Below, piece after piece: positions 50,079 through 57,250 of a stretch of 64,000 nt of DNA. The position numbers and the translations under genes are program-made. The stretch's first letter is position 1; each line of letters begins with the position of its first letter. A model generated the notes under the pieces. The model was not told the DNA's origin. It did not search any database and saw only the letters and a list, made by a program, of their open reading frames with translations. Source of the stretch: Candidatus Uhrbacteria bacterium (GTDB lineage Bacteria; Patescibacteriota; Patescibacteriia; 2-12-FULL-60-25); NCBI GenBank assembly GCA_003576745.1, contig QEVR01000002.1:361884-425883 (forward strand). Reading direction: 5' to 3'.

Positions 50079-51965
50079 ATGCCCCCAAAAGCACAAAGCA
50101 TTGAGGATCTCATGAAGACATCGGCGACCTCGCCCGGCGGCGGACCCTCGGGAACGCCCGCGCCTTCCACCGGCCAAAAGCCGAAAGAGCCCAAACGGAA
50201 GGACGAAAAAACCCGGCAAGAACTCCTCGAGGAAAAAATGGAGGAGATCAAACTGGCGGATCTCGAAAAAATCGCGCAAAAGGAAGCGGCCCGCCGAGGC
50301 ATGTCCTATGTGCATTTGGTAGGATTCCCCATAGCACCGGAGGCCCTGTCGCTCATCCCTCGTGAAACGGCGAATCAGCTCCATGTGGTGTGCTTTCTGC
50401 ATTTGGGCGACGAACTCCGTTTCGGCACAACTACGCCGACGCCGGAGGTGCAAGCGCTGGTCGCTGATATCGCCAAACAGCAGTACGGCAATGCCGCCTT
50501 GTACTACATTTCACAGACATCGTTTGAGGCTGCGGAAAAGCTCTATGATGCCCTCCCGGAAATCAAGGAGGTTATTTACGGGTATCGCATTGAGCAGGCT
50601 GATCTGGAAAAATACCAAAGGGAAATTTCAAATTTTCGCGATTTGCAGAAAAAAATCACGGAGGTCTCCACCACGGATATTGTCACGCTCATGATGGGAG
50701 CGGCTATCCAGAGCGATTCATCCGATATCCACGTGGAAGCCGAAGAAGAAGGCGTCAAAGTCCGTTTTCGCATTGACGGGATTCTTCAGGACGTAGCGAC
50801 GCTTCCCCGCGAGGACTGGAAACAAATCATCAGCCGTTTAAAGCTCCTCGCCGGCGTCAAGATTAACATTACCGACGTGCCGCAGGACGGCCGTATTACC
50901 ATTTATCTTACGGAGGAAAAAATCGATGTTCGCGTTTCCTTTTTGCCCACGACATACGGAGAGTCCGTGGTCATGCGTTTGCTCCGCCCCAAGTCCATCT
51001 CGCTCAAATTCGAGGATCTCGGCATACGCGGCAAGGCATATCAGGATCTGGCCCGCGAGGTAGAACGGCCGCTCGGCATGATTGTAACCACGGGACCTAC
51101 GGGATCCGGAAAAACCACGACCCTCTATGCTATTCTCCAAAAACTGAACACGCCGGAAGTGAAAATTATTACGCTCGAAGATCCGGTGGAATACAAACTG
51201 AAAGGCATCAATCAAAGCCAGATCCAGCACGACAAAGGCTACACCTTTGCCATGGGACTCCGATCCATTCTGCGTCAGGATCCGGACATCGTGATGGTCG
51301 GCGAAATCCGCGATTTGGAAACGGCGGAAATTTCCATTCAAGCGGCTCTCACCGGCCACCTGGTGGTGTCCACCATTCATACGAATTCCGCCGCCGGCGC
51401 CATCCCCCGTTTTATGAGCATGGGGGTAAAACCGTTCCTTCTTGCTCCTGCGCTGAATGCCGTCATCGGGCAACGCCTAGTGCGAAGACTCTGCCAAGAG
51501 TGCAGGGTAGAAGCGGAGCTCTCGCCGTCAACGCGCAAAGAAGTCGAGCTTGAGCTTTCGCGGATACCGCCGAATTCCGGGTATAAGGTGGATATGAGCA
51601 AGCTCCTGTTTTGGGCGCCGCCGAAGCCGGCATCGAATTGCGCTGCCTGCAATGGACTGGGATACAAAGGCCGCGTCGGCATTTATGAAATCTTCACCAT
51701 GAACAAGGAAATCGAGGAAGCGATTCTTGAAGAAAACGTCTCCGAGATCAGGATCGGCGAACTCGCGGCCAAGCAGGGCATGATTACCATGACGCAGGAC
51801 GGCCTTCTGAAAGCGCTGGAGGGAATGACGTCCGTGGAAGAGGTGCTCCGCGTTGCGAATATTGAACAAGGTCTGGAGGATTTGACGGCGACGACCGAAG
51901 CGGCGAATACGGCGGAAACGGCCGCAATCCAAGAACTCAAAGATAAAGGCGCGCTCAAGTCGTAG
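50079..51965 (+). CDS. pilB: GspE/PilB-family type IV pilus assembly ATPase
   Basis: 628 aa. A Pro/Lys/Glu-rich N-terminal ~60 residues precede the GspE/PilB N-domain (~70-165) and N2 domain (QSDSSDIHVEAEEEGVKVRFR). The ATPase core has Walker A TTGPTGSGKTTTLYAIL (~338-354), an Asp box IITLEDPVEYK, and Walker B/His boxes MVGEIRDLETAEI and ALTGHLVVSTIHTN. A zinc-type CxxC pair (CQEC and CAACNGLGYKGR) lies near 475-535 around an insert. It is a cytoplasmic hexamer that powers pilus extension. Many CPR carry type IV pili; no pilC, pilT or pilin genes are in this window. Confidence 0.95.
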   Translation: MPPKAQSIEDLMKTSATSPGGGPSGTPAPSTGQKPKEPKRKDEKTRQELLEEKMEEIKLADLEKIAQKEAARRGMSYVHLVGFPIAPEALSLIPRETANQLHVVCFLHLGDELRFGTTTPTPEVQALVADIAKQQYGNAALYYISQTSFEAAEKLYDALPEIKEVIYGYRIEQADLEKYQREISNFRDLQKKITEVSTTDIVTLMMGAAIQSDSSDIHVEAEEEGVKVRFRIDGILQDVATLPREDWKQIISRLKLLAGVKINITDVPQDGRITIYLTEEKIDVRVSFLPTTYGESVVMRLLRPKSISLKFEDLGIRGKAYQDLAREVERPLGMIVTTGPTGSGKTTTLYAILQKLNTPEVKIITLEDPVEYKLKGINQSQIQHDKGYTFAMGLRSILRQDPDIVMVGEIRDLETAEISIQAALTGHLVVSTIHTNSAAGAIPRFMSMGVKPFLLAPALNAVIGQRLVRRLCQECRVEAELSPSTRKEVELELSRIPPNSGYKVDMSKLLFWAPPKPASNCAACNGLGYKGRVGIYEIFTMNKEIEEAILEENVSEIRIGELAAKQGMITMTQDGLLKALEGMTSVEEVLRVANIEQGLEDLTATTEAANTAETAAIQELKDKGALKS

Positions 51966-51974
51966 ACGCGCGGC

Positions 51975-52415
51975 CTACGCGTGTTGAAAAATCGCGCGCC
52001 GGCCTTGCGGCAACAGGCGAATGGCAAGACGGGAATGCCGCCGTTGTTCAAGCCACCTCGGAATATGCTCCGGCCATTCTATGGCGAGCATGCTTCCGGG
52101 CTCTAAAAGCTCATCTTCCAAATCGAGCGGGAGAAGATCGCGTTCATCTTCGATGCGATAGGCATCAACGTGGAGCAGTCGCCCGCGCGCAATATCATAC
52201 GCTCGAAGCATGGCGAACGTCGGACTTTTTGGCATGCGTTTTGCGCCAAGCTCCTTTGCGAGCGCCTGGACAAATGTGGTTTTTCCCGCCCCGAGCGGTC
52301 CGGAAATGGCAAGAATATCCCCGTCGTGAAGGCGGGATGCGACATACGTCGCAATGCGCCTCCAGCCGGAGGGGCTTTTGATGTCCCAGGTTTTCTTGAT
52401 TGATTGAGGCGGCAT
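51975..52415 (-). CDS. tsaE: tRNA threonylcarbamoyladenosine biosynthesis ATPase TsaE
   Basis: 146 aa from ATG 52415; the reading frame upstream runs into repeat sequence. P-loop SGPLGAGKTTFVQAL (~39-53), then KSPTFAMLRAYDI, HVDAYRIED and LAIEWPEHI are the TsaE signatures. TsaE drives turnover of the TsaB-TsaD complex that makes t6A37 on ANN-decoding tRNAs. It lies downstream of tsaD on the same strand with a repeat between them. It converges on pilB with a 9-bp gap. Confidence 0.93.
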   Translation of the reverse strand: MPPQSIKKTWDIKSPSGWRRIATYVASRLHDGDILAISGPLGAGKTTFVQALAKELGAKRMPKSPTFAMLRAYDIARGRLLHVDAYRIEDERDLLPLDLEDELLEPGSMLAIEWPEHIPRWLEQRRHSRLAIRLLPQGRRAIFQHA

Positions 52416-52424
52416 GTTTGGGTT

Positions 52425-52610
52425 ACGGGTTACGGAGAAATTGCAGATAAGAGCTGTTGGCAATGAGCAATGGGGAATTCTTGAAAAGAAACAAGTGAGT
52501 GGTTCGTAGTGAGTGGTTACGGGTTTCGGGCGCAAACGCATGGCGCAAGGCTCACGGCGCACCCCGCCCGCACGACTCACGACCTATGTCCTTCGCGACT
52601 CCCCCTCCCT
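52425..52610. repeat. composite intergenic repeat, copy 10 (runs into tsaD)
   Basis: GGGTTACGGGTTACGG, AAAGAAACAAGTGAGTGG, TTCGTAGTGAGTGGTTACGG and ACTCACGACC words. Positions ~52486-52535 match the 80-bp inverted-repeat arms at 55844 and 56938 with a few changes. The right part overlaps the last ~20 codons of tsaD. Confidence 0.72.
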
Positions 52611-53676
52611 CGCAACCCAAATCCAATCCGGGTTCCGCATCCAGATTCTTCCAGTCATCCCTTTCCCCTTTTATGATACGCCATGCGCCGGCCGCGGCGA
52701 TCATGGCCGCATTGTCCGTGGAATATACCACGGGCGTTCGAAGCAATCGGATGTTCGGATGATGCACCTTCATAGTCTCCGCCATATCCTCCCGAAGTTT
52801 CCGATTCGCCGAGACACCGCCGACAATCATGAGCGCATTGACGCGATGCAAATCCAGTGCCCGCATGGTCTTGGCAACCAGCACGTCCACAATAGCCTGC
52901 TCTATAGATGCCGCGAGATCGTAAAGCGTTTTTCCCTTTACACGCTTGTCGCCGACCAGCCGCCGAACATGGGATTTCAACCCGGAAAAACTCATATCGA
53001 GACTCGGATCATGCATCATGGGACGCGGCATGTCATAGGCGGAAACATTCCCTTTCTCCGCAAGCTTCGATAGTTTCGGACCGCCCGGATATTCGAGTCC
53101 CAGCAATTTAGCCGTCTTATCGAATGCTTCCCCCGCCGCATCGTCGCGCGTGGAACCGAGGATTCGATAGGCTCCGAAATCCTTCATGAGTACGATTTCC
53201 GTATGTCCGCCTGAAACGAGCAACGCAAGCATGGGAAATCGCCACCTCCTCCGATTCTCCGGTAATAGCCACGCGCTCGCCAGATGGCCTTCAAGATGAT
53301 TTACGCCCACCATGGGCGCATCCGTCATATACGCAAGCGTTTGCGCGGCCGTAATACCCACGCGGAGCGCGGTGGCGAGGCCCGGTCCTTTGGTGACGGC
53401 GATGGCGTCGAAGGATGCAAGCGGCTTCGATCCGAGCTGGGACGTGAGGAGCGCAATCACCTCCGGCACATGCGAGCGCGCCGCGACTTCCGGGACCACG
53501 CCGCCGTATTTGGCGTGGATTGCGACTTGGCTGGAAACCGCATGCCTCAAGATGCGTACCTTCGGAACCGCGCCTCGCGGGTCAACCGAAAGAATCGCGA
53601 CGGAGGTTTCGTCGCAGCTGGTTTCGATCCCGAGGATGCGGAACGGTTTCGAGCGTGTTAGCCTTTTTGCGGGCAT
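52552..53676 (-). CDS. tsaD: tRNA N6-adenosine threonylcarbamoyltransferase TsaD
   Basis: 374 aa from ATG 53676. The Kae1/TsaD fold is marked by GIETSCDETSVAIL, the metal-binding NHLEGHLAS (His127, His131), LLVSGGHTEIVL, and GGVSANRKLREDM near the C-terminal half with the last metal ligand Asp in YSTDNAAMIAAAG. It transfers threonylcarbamoyl to A37 of tRNAs. Typical length is ~335-345 aa; the last ~20 residues (CEGGGVAKDIGRESCGRG) come from repeat sequence beyond the normal family end. The rhodanese gene is 25 bp upstream and tsaE downstream. Confidence 0.96.
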   Translation of the reverse strand: MPAKRLTRSKPFRILGIETSCDETSVAILSVDPRGAVPKVRILRHAVSSQVAIHAKYGGVVPEVAARSHVPEVIALLTSQLGSKPLASFDAIAVTKGPGLATALRVGITAAQTLAYMTDAPMVGVNHLEGHLASAWLLPENRRRWRFPMLALLVSGGHTEIVLMKDFGAYRILGSTRDDAAGEAFDKTAKLLGLEYPGGPKLSKLAEKGNVSAYDMPRPMMHDPSLDMSFSGLKSHVRRLVGDKRVKGKTLYDLAASIEQAIVDVLVAKTMRALDLHRVNALMIVGGVSANRKLREDMAETMKVHHPNIRLLRTPVVYSTDNAAMIAAAGAWRIIKGERDDWKNLDAEPGLDLGCEGGGVAKDIGRESCGRGAP

Positions 53677-53701
53677 ACGGCGGAGTACAACGGTTCTGCC
53701 G

Positions 53702-54061
53702 TCAGCGCGATGCCTGTTCTCCGCACCAGGCAATGTATCCGCCTTCGAGATTTTTTACATTGGTATATCCGAGTTTCTGCAACTGTTCGCCACAAAGCGC
53801 CGAGCGGCCGCCGCTCGCGCATTGGAGTACGATGAATTTTTGTTTGTCTGGAACAACTTCTCCGATCTTGAATTCCAGCACTCCTCGGGGTATATGCATG
53901 GCGCCCTCGATATGCCCTTTGTCCCATTCATCCTGCTCGCGGACATCGATAAGCGTATGATCCTCGCCGGCATCGCTTATGGCGCGATACTCTTCGCAGG
54001 TGATGGGAGGGATCTTGGCTTTGGCTTCGGCAACAAGGTCTTGGGGGGTAGCATTTGACAT
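53702..54061 (-). CDS. single-domain rhodanese-like sulfurtransferase
   Basis: 119 aa. DEDHTLIDVREQDEWDKGHIEGA-type strand-helix motif (here EDHTLIDVREQDEWDKGHI) and active-site loop CASGGRSA with Cys81 as the persulfide carrier. It moves sulfane sulfur from thiosulfate or a persulfide donor. It is first in a likely operon with tsaD and tsaE, from a promoter at 54069-54096. The link to t6A synthesis is only positional. Confidence 0.92.
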   Translation of the reverse strand: MSNATPQDLVAEAKAKIPPITCEEYRAISDAGEDHTLIDVREQDEWDKGHIEGAMHIPRGVLEFKIGEVVPDKQKFIVLQCASGGRSALCGEQLQKLGYTNVKNLEGGYIAWCGEQASR

Positions 54062-54068
54062 AGAAAAA

Positions 54069-54096
54069 ATTATGAATGCTCACGCCATCCTATCAA
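54069..54096 (-). promoter_or_regulatory. promoter of rhodanese-tsaD unit
   Basis: Minus strand TTGATA, 16-nt spacer, CATAAT, about 8 bp from the coding start, so the message would be nearly leaderless. It lies back to back with the tRNA-Glu promoter. Confidence 0.6.
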
Positions 54097-54105
54097 GTCC
54101 GGCGA

Positions 54106-54134
54106 TTGACAGCCAGTCCGTTCCGACGTATGAT
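54106..54134 (+). promoter_or_regulatory. promoter of tRNA-Glu
   Basis: TTGACA, 17-nt spacer, TATGAT; gives a precursor with a ~70-nt 5' leader. Confidence 0.8.
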
Positions 54135-54211
54135 TTGCCCGCTTTTTAAAGCGTTCCCGACACTCCAAACACTTTCGCATGCCGCAGACCGCTAAGCCGC
54201 ATGCTTCAAAT

Positions 54212-54286
54212 GGCCCGTTCGTCTAGTGGTTAGGACGTCAGGTTTTCATCCTGAAAACAGGGGTTCGATTCCCCTACGGGCTGCCA
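54212..54286 (+). tRNA. tRNA-Glu(UUC)
   Basis: Acceptor GGCCCGT pairs with ACGGGCT (G1-U72 wobble), discriminator G, encoded CCA. Anticodon arm TCAGG-TTTTCAT-CCTGA gives TTC; T arm AGGGG-TTCGATT-CCCCT. Confidence 0.97.
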
Positions 54287-54323
54287 AAATAAAATGCTCC
54301 GCAACGCGGGGCGTTTTATTTTG
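54287..54323 (+). terminator. terminator after tRNA-Glu
   Basis: AAAATAAAA-TGCTCCGC-AAC-GCGGGGCG-TTTTATTTT; 17-bp stem with G-U pairs. Confidence 0.8.
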
Positions 54324-54344
54324 GTGTCGCGAGCGGAGGGGGAT

Positions 54345-54380
54345 CGAACGGTGGGGGTTCGGGGAAGCGGGACGCTCCCC
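54345..54380 (+). repeat. G/C hairpin element beside tRNA-Glu
   Basis: GTGGGGGTTCGGGGAAGCGG followed by GACGCTCCCC; stem GGGG-A-AGCG / CGCTCCCC. Nearly the same sequence occurs inverted at 4797-4836 beside tRNA-Phe. Confidence 0.6.
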
Positions 54381-54409
54381 TGCAGAGCACCCCTTTTCCT
54401 TAACTCTCC

Positions 54410-54437
54410 AATACGACGCCTCTCGGGGCGTCGTATT
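54410..54437 (-). terminator. hairpin terminator after the GT2 gene
   Basis: Perfect 11-bp stem AATACGACGCC / GGCGTCGTATT, 11 bp past the stop codon. Confidence 0.7.
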
Positions 54438-54448
54438 CTTTCATGCGT

Positions 54449-55150
54449 TTATCGACGCTGTTTTTTGATATACGCGAGATCGCGAAGAATCCTTCCGGCA
54501 TCTGAAAGTTTTACCCTTGTCTCGCGCCCATGACGCCAGGTGACGGGAATTTCCCGAATGCGAAAGCCCGCCTGGCGCGCACGGGCGATGAGCTCCACGT
54601 CGAATACCCATCCGTCCGTCTGCAATCCACGCACAAGCGGTACGAGCTCCCTGCGGAACAGCTTAAAACCGCATTGCGTGTCTTTATATGGAAGTCCCAG
54701 ATACATACGGACGCCAAGAAGATTAAAGAGTTGACCAGAAAAAACGCGATAGGCGGGCTGCTGCAACTCAATTGCGGAATCCGGATGGCTTCGCGAACCG
54801 ATGAGCAGGTCGGTTTCGGACACATGCGGAAGCGCGTGCCGAATGTCGGAGGGATGCGTCGCCAAATCCGCATCGAGAAATACAATCCAATCCTTCTCTG
54901 CCGACGCAACGCCTGTTCGGATGGCGCTTCCCTTTCCCTGATTATCCGGATGGCGGAGTAGACGGACCGATTTCAGTCCGTCTACTCCCCGAAGAGCCAT
55001 TTCGGATGTCCGATCCCGCGATCCGTCGTCGACGACAATGATTTCAAAATCGACGCCAAGGCCCTGAAACACGCGCGCGGTTTCCGCGATCGCGCGCTGT
55101 ATAGCCTTTTCTTCCTGATATGCGGGAATAATGACGGAAAACGACGGCAT
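54449..55150 (-). CDS. GT2 family glycosyltransferase (dolichyl-phosphate glucose synthase-like)
   Basis: 233 aa. GT-A fold with FSVIIPAYQEEKAIQRAI, IIVVDDGSRDRTSEMA, NQGKGSAIRTGV, the metal-binding DADLATHPSD, and YKDTQCGFKLFRREL, GWVFDVELIARARQAG. This set matches the DPG/ALG5-like group that makes polyprenyl-phosphate-glucose or -mannose on the cytoplasmic face. No C-terminal membrane helices. It could feed lipid-linked sugar to glycan assembly. Transcribed alone. Confidence 0.92.
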   Translation of the reverse strand: MPSFSVIIPAYQEEKAIQRAIAETARVFQGLGVDFEIIVVDDGSRDRTSEMALRGVDGLKSVRLLRHPDNQGKGSAIRTGVASAEKDWIVFLDADLATHPSDIRHALPHVSETDLLIGSRSHPDSAIELQQPAYRVFSGQLFNLLGVRMYLGLPYKDTQCGFKLFRRELVPLVRGLQTDGWVFDVELIARARQAGFRIREIPVTWRHGRETRVKLSDAGRILRDLAYIKKQRR

Positions 55151-55219
55151 GGCGGCAGTGTAGCATTCTTATCAGATGAGGAACGGATACCCAAGTTGGC
55201 GCCTCAAGCTGGGAAAAAC

Positions 55220-55246
55220 AAACCGACAGCAGGGCGCTGTCGGTTG
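55220..55246 (-). terminator. terminator after the 139-aa hypothetical
   Basis: AACCGACAGC-loop-GCTGTCGGTT, followed on the minus strand by TGTTTTT. Confidence 0.8.
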
Positions 55247-55255
55247 TGAGAAGAA

Positions 55256-55675
55256 TTATCCGCGATATGCCGTTATCCGCGGTTCCGCCTCGAGAACCCG
55301 CTTCACGGTGAAACCATGATACAAATTCCCCTGGCAGAGATATACGAGAAGATGCCGTTGCACCCTTCCGGCGAAGGCGTCGAGCGCCGATGCCGTGGGG
55401 AGCATGGGCATGATTGCGCCTTTTATGAGGGGACGGAACGGGCATTCCGCATCCGGAATGCCGAGCTGTGCGAGCAGGTCGTCGAGCGGAACGCAGATGC
55501 GCCCGAATTCTTCATGACTGAACACGCATCCATGCTTTTTTTCCCACGCGCGCCCGCTCATGACGTATACCGGGAAGTGGCCTATTGGGAACAAGACATG
55601 CCACACGGAGCTTTCCAAAACTTCTGCGATCAAGCGTTTCTCCTCGCAAGGGTTAAAAACGTGCCCGATAAACAT
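55256..55675 (-). CDS. hypothetical protein, 139 aa
   Basis: I do not recognise the family. ATG 55675 gives MFIGHVFNPCEEKRLIAEVL; a TTG start 24 bp earlier is possible, but that TTG belongs to a TTGACA that may be part of a promoter. The protein looks like a small soluble alpha/beta domain with HVLFPIGHFPVYVMSGRAW and RRHLLVYLCQGNLYHG-like strands (read QRHLLVYLCQGNLYHG). Four cysteines are present without zinc spacing. A terminator follows 10 bp after the stop, which supports it as a gene. Confidence 0.65.
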   Translation of the reverse strand: MFIGHVFNPCEEKRLIAEVLESSVWHVLFPIGHFPVYVMSGRAWEKKHGCVFSHEEFGRICVPLDDLLAQLGIPDAECPFRPLIKGAIMPMLPTASALDAFAGRVQRHLLVYLCQGNLYHGFTVKRVLEAEPRITAYRG

Positions 55676-55734
55676 GTGTCGAAAATCGAAAAATGTCAAG
55701 GGCCTTTAGGAAGCTTAGAGGGTGCGGAACAGGA

Positions 55735-55923
55735 AGTCGGGAGTAGGGGGAAGAGAACGTAGTTGCGTAGGACATGGGGCGTAGGGCGTGAGCCCCGAAC
55801 CCTGTGCCCTATGCCCCGTGCCCTATGACCTTGGGTCCGTAAGATTGTAGGTTCGTAGTCTGTAAGCCATGCGCCCCGTAACCCGTAACCACTCACTACG
55901 AACCGCTCACTTGTTTCTTTTCA
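55735..55923. repeat. composite intergenic repeat, copy 11 (inverted), with 80-bp arm
   Basis: On the minus strand it reads AAAGAAACAAGTGAGCGG, TTCGTAGTGAGTGGTTACGG, GTTACGGGGCGCATGG, AACCTACAATCTTACGG, CATAGGGCACGGGGCATAGG. Positions 55844-55923 are the exact reverse complement of 56938-57017 (80 of 80). Confidence 0.85.
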
Positions 55924-55996
55924 CACATTCCCTTGACGATACCTCTGTGCCGCTGTAGCATGCCCGTCCATTCGCACTTTTGCCAAGGGAGATCGC

Positions 55997-56161
55997 ATGT
56001 TTCAAGTACCGTTTCCCATCGATACGCAAAACGCAACGGACGATGACGAAGACGACGAAACCGGTTTCGACGTGGACTGGGCCGCCCTCGCGCGGCGCAT
56101 CCTCGAAGCCGTACCGGATCACTGTCCACGCGACACCCGTCCTCCCGACAGCGCGCGCTGA
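55997..56161 (+). CDS. small acidic protein, 54 aa
   Basis: ATG 55997 follows AAGGGA at a good distance (7 nt). The product begins MFQVPFPIDTQNAT, continues with an acidic run (DDDEDDETGFDVD) and a helix WAALARRILEAVPDHC. It ends at TGA 56161 and a strong terminator follows 33 bp later. The length is below the usual annotation cut-off, but the ribosome site, frame composition and terminator support it. Function unknown; the acidic patch suggests binding to a basic partner. It sits inside the inverted-repeat-bounded segment. Confidence 0.55.
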   Translation: MFQVPFPIDTQNATDDDEDDETGFDVDWAALARRILEAVPDHCPRDTRPPDSAR

Positions 56162-56194
56162 CCAAGCTTTTGTGTCCGCCCGCCCTCTTTCTCA

Positions 56195-56223
56195 AACCGC
56201 GTGCCCCTTGCACGCGGTTTTGC
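56195..56223 (+). terminator. terminator of the small acidic protein gene
   Basis: AAACCGCGTGC-CCCTT-GCACGCGGTTTT, 11-bp stem. Confidence 0.85.
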
Positions 56224-56293
56224 ATAAGGACAAATGATTGACGATGGCACGCGGTATGTGGTAGAGACGTATATCTTCTATTACACTCCCTGT

Positions 56294-56905
56294 ATGACAA
56301 AACCTTCTTCCATCGCCACTGCCGCTCTTGTTATCGCATTTGTGATTTTCGGCATCGGGCTTTGGGCAGGCTATCGCCTATTTGCACCCGCGTCCGTTCA
56401 AACGGAGCGCGTAAACGCACAAATAATTCTGACCGCGCTCCATGACCGCGGATTTCTTGTTACACAAACCTATCTGTTCGATACGCCGGTGAGCATTGAC
56501 CGGTCCACCGGAAGTGCTTTCAAGGATTTTTTCTTCGGTCAGACCATTGAAGCGCGCGGTACCATGGAAGTGAACCTCGGCATCGATCTTTCACGGGTTT
56601 CAACGGATGATGTTACGGTGGATCCCAATGCTGGCACGGTCACCGTACGCATTCCGAAAGCGACGCTTTTCAATTCACGCCTCGTTGGACCTATCGAGCT
56701 CAAGAACAAGGAAGGCATTCTGAAACGTCTTCTGAATTCGGACGACGGGTATAATGACGCGCTTGCAAAGCTCTCGCAGGCTGCGGAAGAAGCTGCAAAC
56801 CGTCAGGAGCTTTTGGACCGCGCGAATGAACGTGCAAAAGAAGATGTATCGCGGCTCCTCGGATACGTCGCGGAAAACAAAAAAATTATCGTGGAGTTCG
56901 AATGA
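56294..56905 (+). CDS. DUF4230 membrane-anchored protein
   Basis: 203 aa from ATG 56294, chosen because the anchor (IATAALVIAFVIFGIGLWAGY, ~7-27) follows at once. DUF4230 features: a short lead to ILTALHDRGFLVTQTYLF, then GTMEVNLGIDLSRVSTDDV, TVTVRIPKATLFNSRLVGP and a C-terminal amphipathic helix (AEEAANRQELLDRANERAKE) ending in NKKIIVEFE. The domain is expected outside the membrane; its function is not established. It is the main gene of the segment bounded by 80-bp inverted repeats. Confidence 0.85.
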   Translation: MTKPSSIATAALVIAFVIFGIGLWAGYRLFAPASVQTERVNAQIILTALHDRGFLVTQTYLFDTPVSIDRSTGSAFKDFFFGQTIEARGTMEVNLGIDLSRVSTDDVTVDPNAGTVTVRIPKATLFNSRLVGPIELKNKEGILKRLLNSDDGYNDALAKLSQAAEEAANRQELLDRANERAKEDVSRLLGYVAENKKIIVEFE

Positions 56906-56909
56906 TGAG

Positions 56910-57017
56910 CTGTGGGCTAAGAGCAATGGGGAATTATTGAAAAGAAACAAGTGAGCGGTTCGTAGTGAGTGGTTACGGGTTACGGGGCGCATGGCTTACA
57001 GACTACGAACCTACAAT
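56910..57017. repeat. composite intergenic repeat, copy 12, with 80-bp arm
   Basis: Starts GAGCTGTGGGCTAAGAGC, GCAATGGGGAATTATTG, then the 80-bp arm 56938-57017 that is inverted at 55844-55923. It separates converging genes. Confidence 0.85.
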
Positions 57018-57027
57018 TATCCCGATT

Positions 57028-57246
57028 TTATGAATACAGCGTCGGAAACACCTCGATGGCGTAGGCGATAACCATAAGGAGAACGCCCGCAATACCCACC
57101 GCCTGCTCGCGTCTCATCATTCGAAATACGCTCTTATCAATCTTGTGTTCGCGAAGCACGCGATGATGCACCATAAGCGCCGTATAGGCGATCATGAGTT
57201 TTCCGACGATATCGAGCGTTTTTGCCATAAAGAAGAGCGGATCCAT
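57028..57246 (-). CDS. small two-helix membrane protein, 72 aa
   Basis: Two hydrophobic segments (~10-27 IVGKLMIAYTALMVHH region and ~49-67 AVGIAGVLLMVIAYAIEVF) joined by a basic loop (HRVLREHKIDKSVFRMMRRE). The start codon lies 4 bp after the stop of the L,D-transpeptidase gene on the same strand, so the two are co-transcribed. I do not recognise the family. It could be a membrane partner of the transpeptidase; that is inference from position only. Confidence 0.7.
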   Translation of the reverse strand: MDPLFFMAKTLDIVGKLMIAYTALMVHHRVLREHKIDKSVFRMMRREQAVGIAGVLLMVIAYAIEVFPTLYS

Positions 57247-57250
57247 AGTA

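Noticed and set aside
12855-57017. Insertion sequence or transposon copies for the dispersed repeats
   Set aside because: No transposase, no constant ends and no target duplications visible; copies differ in length and module order.
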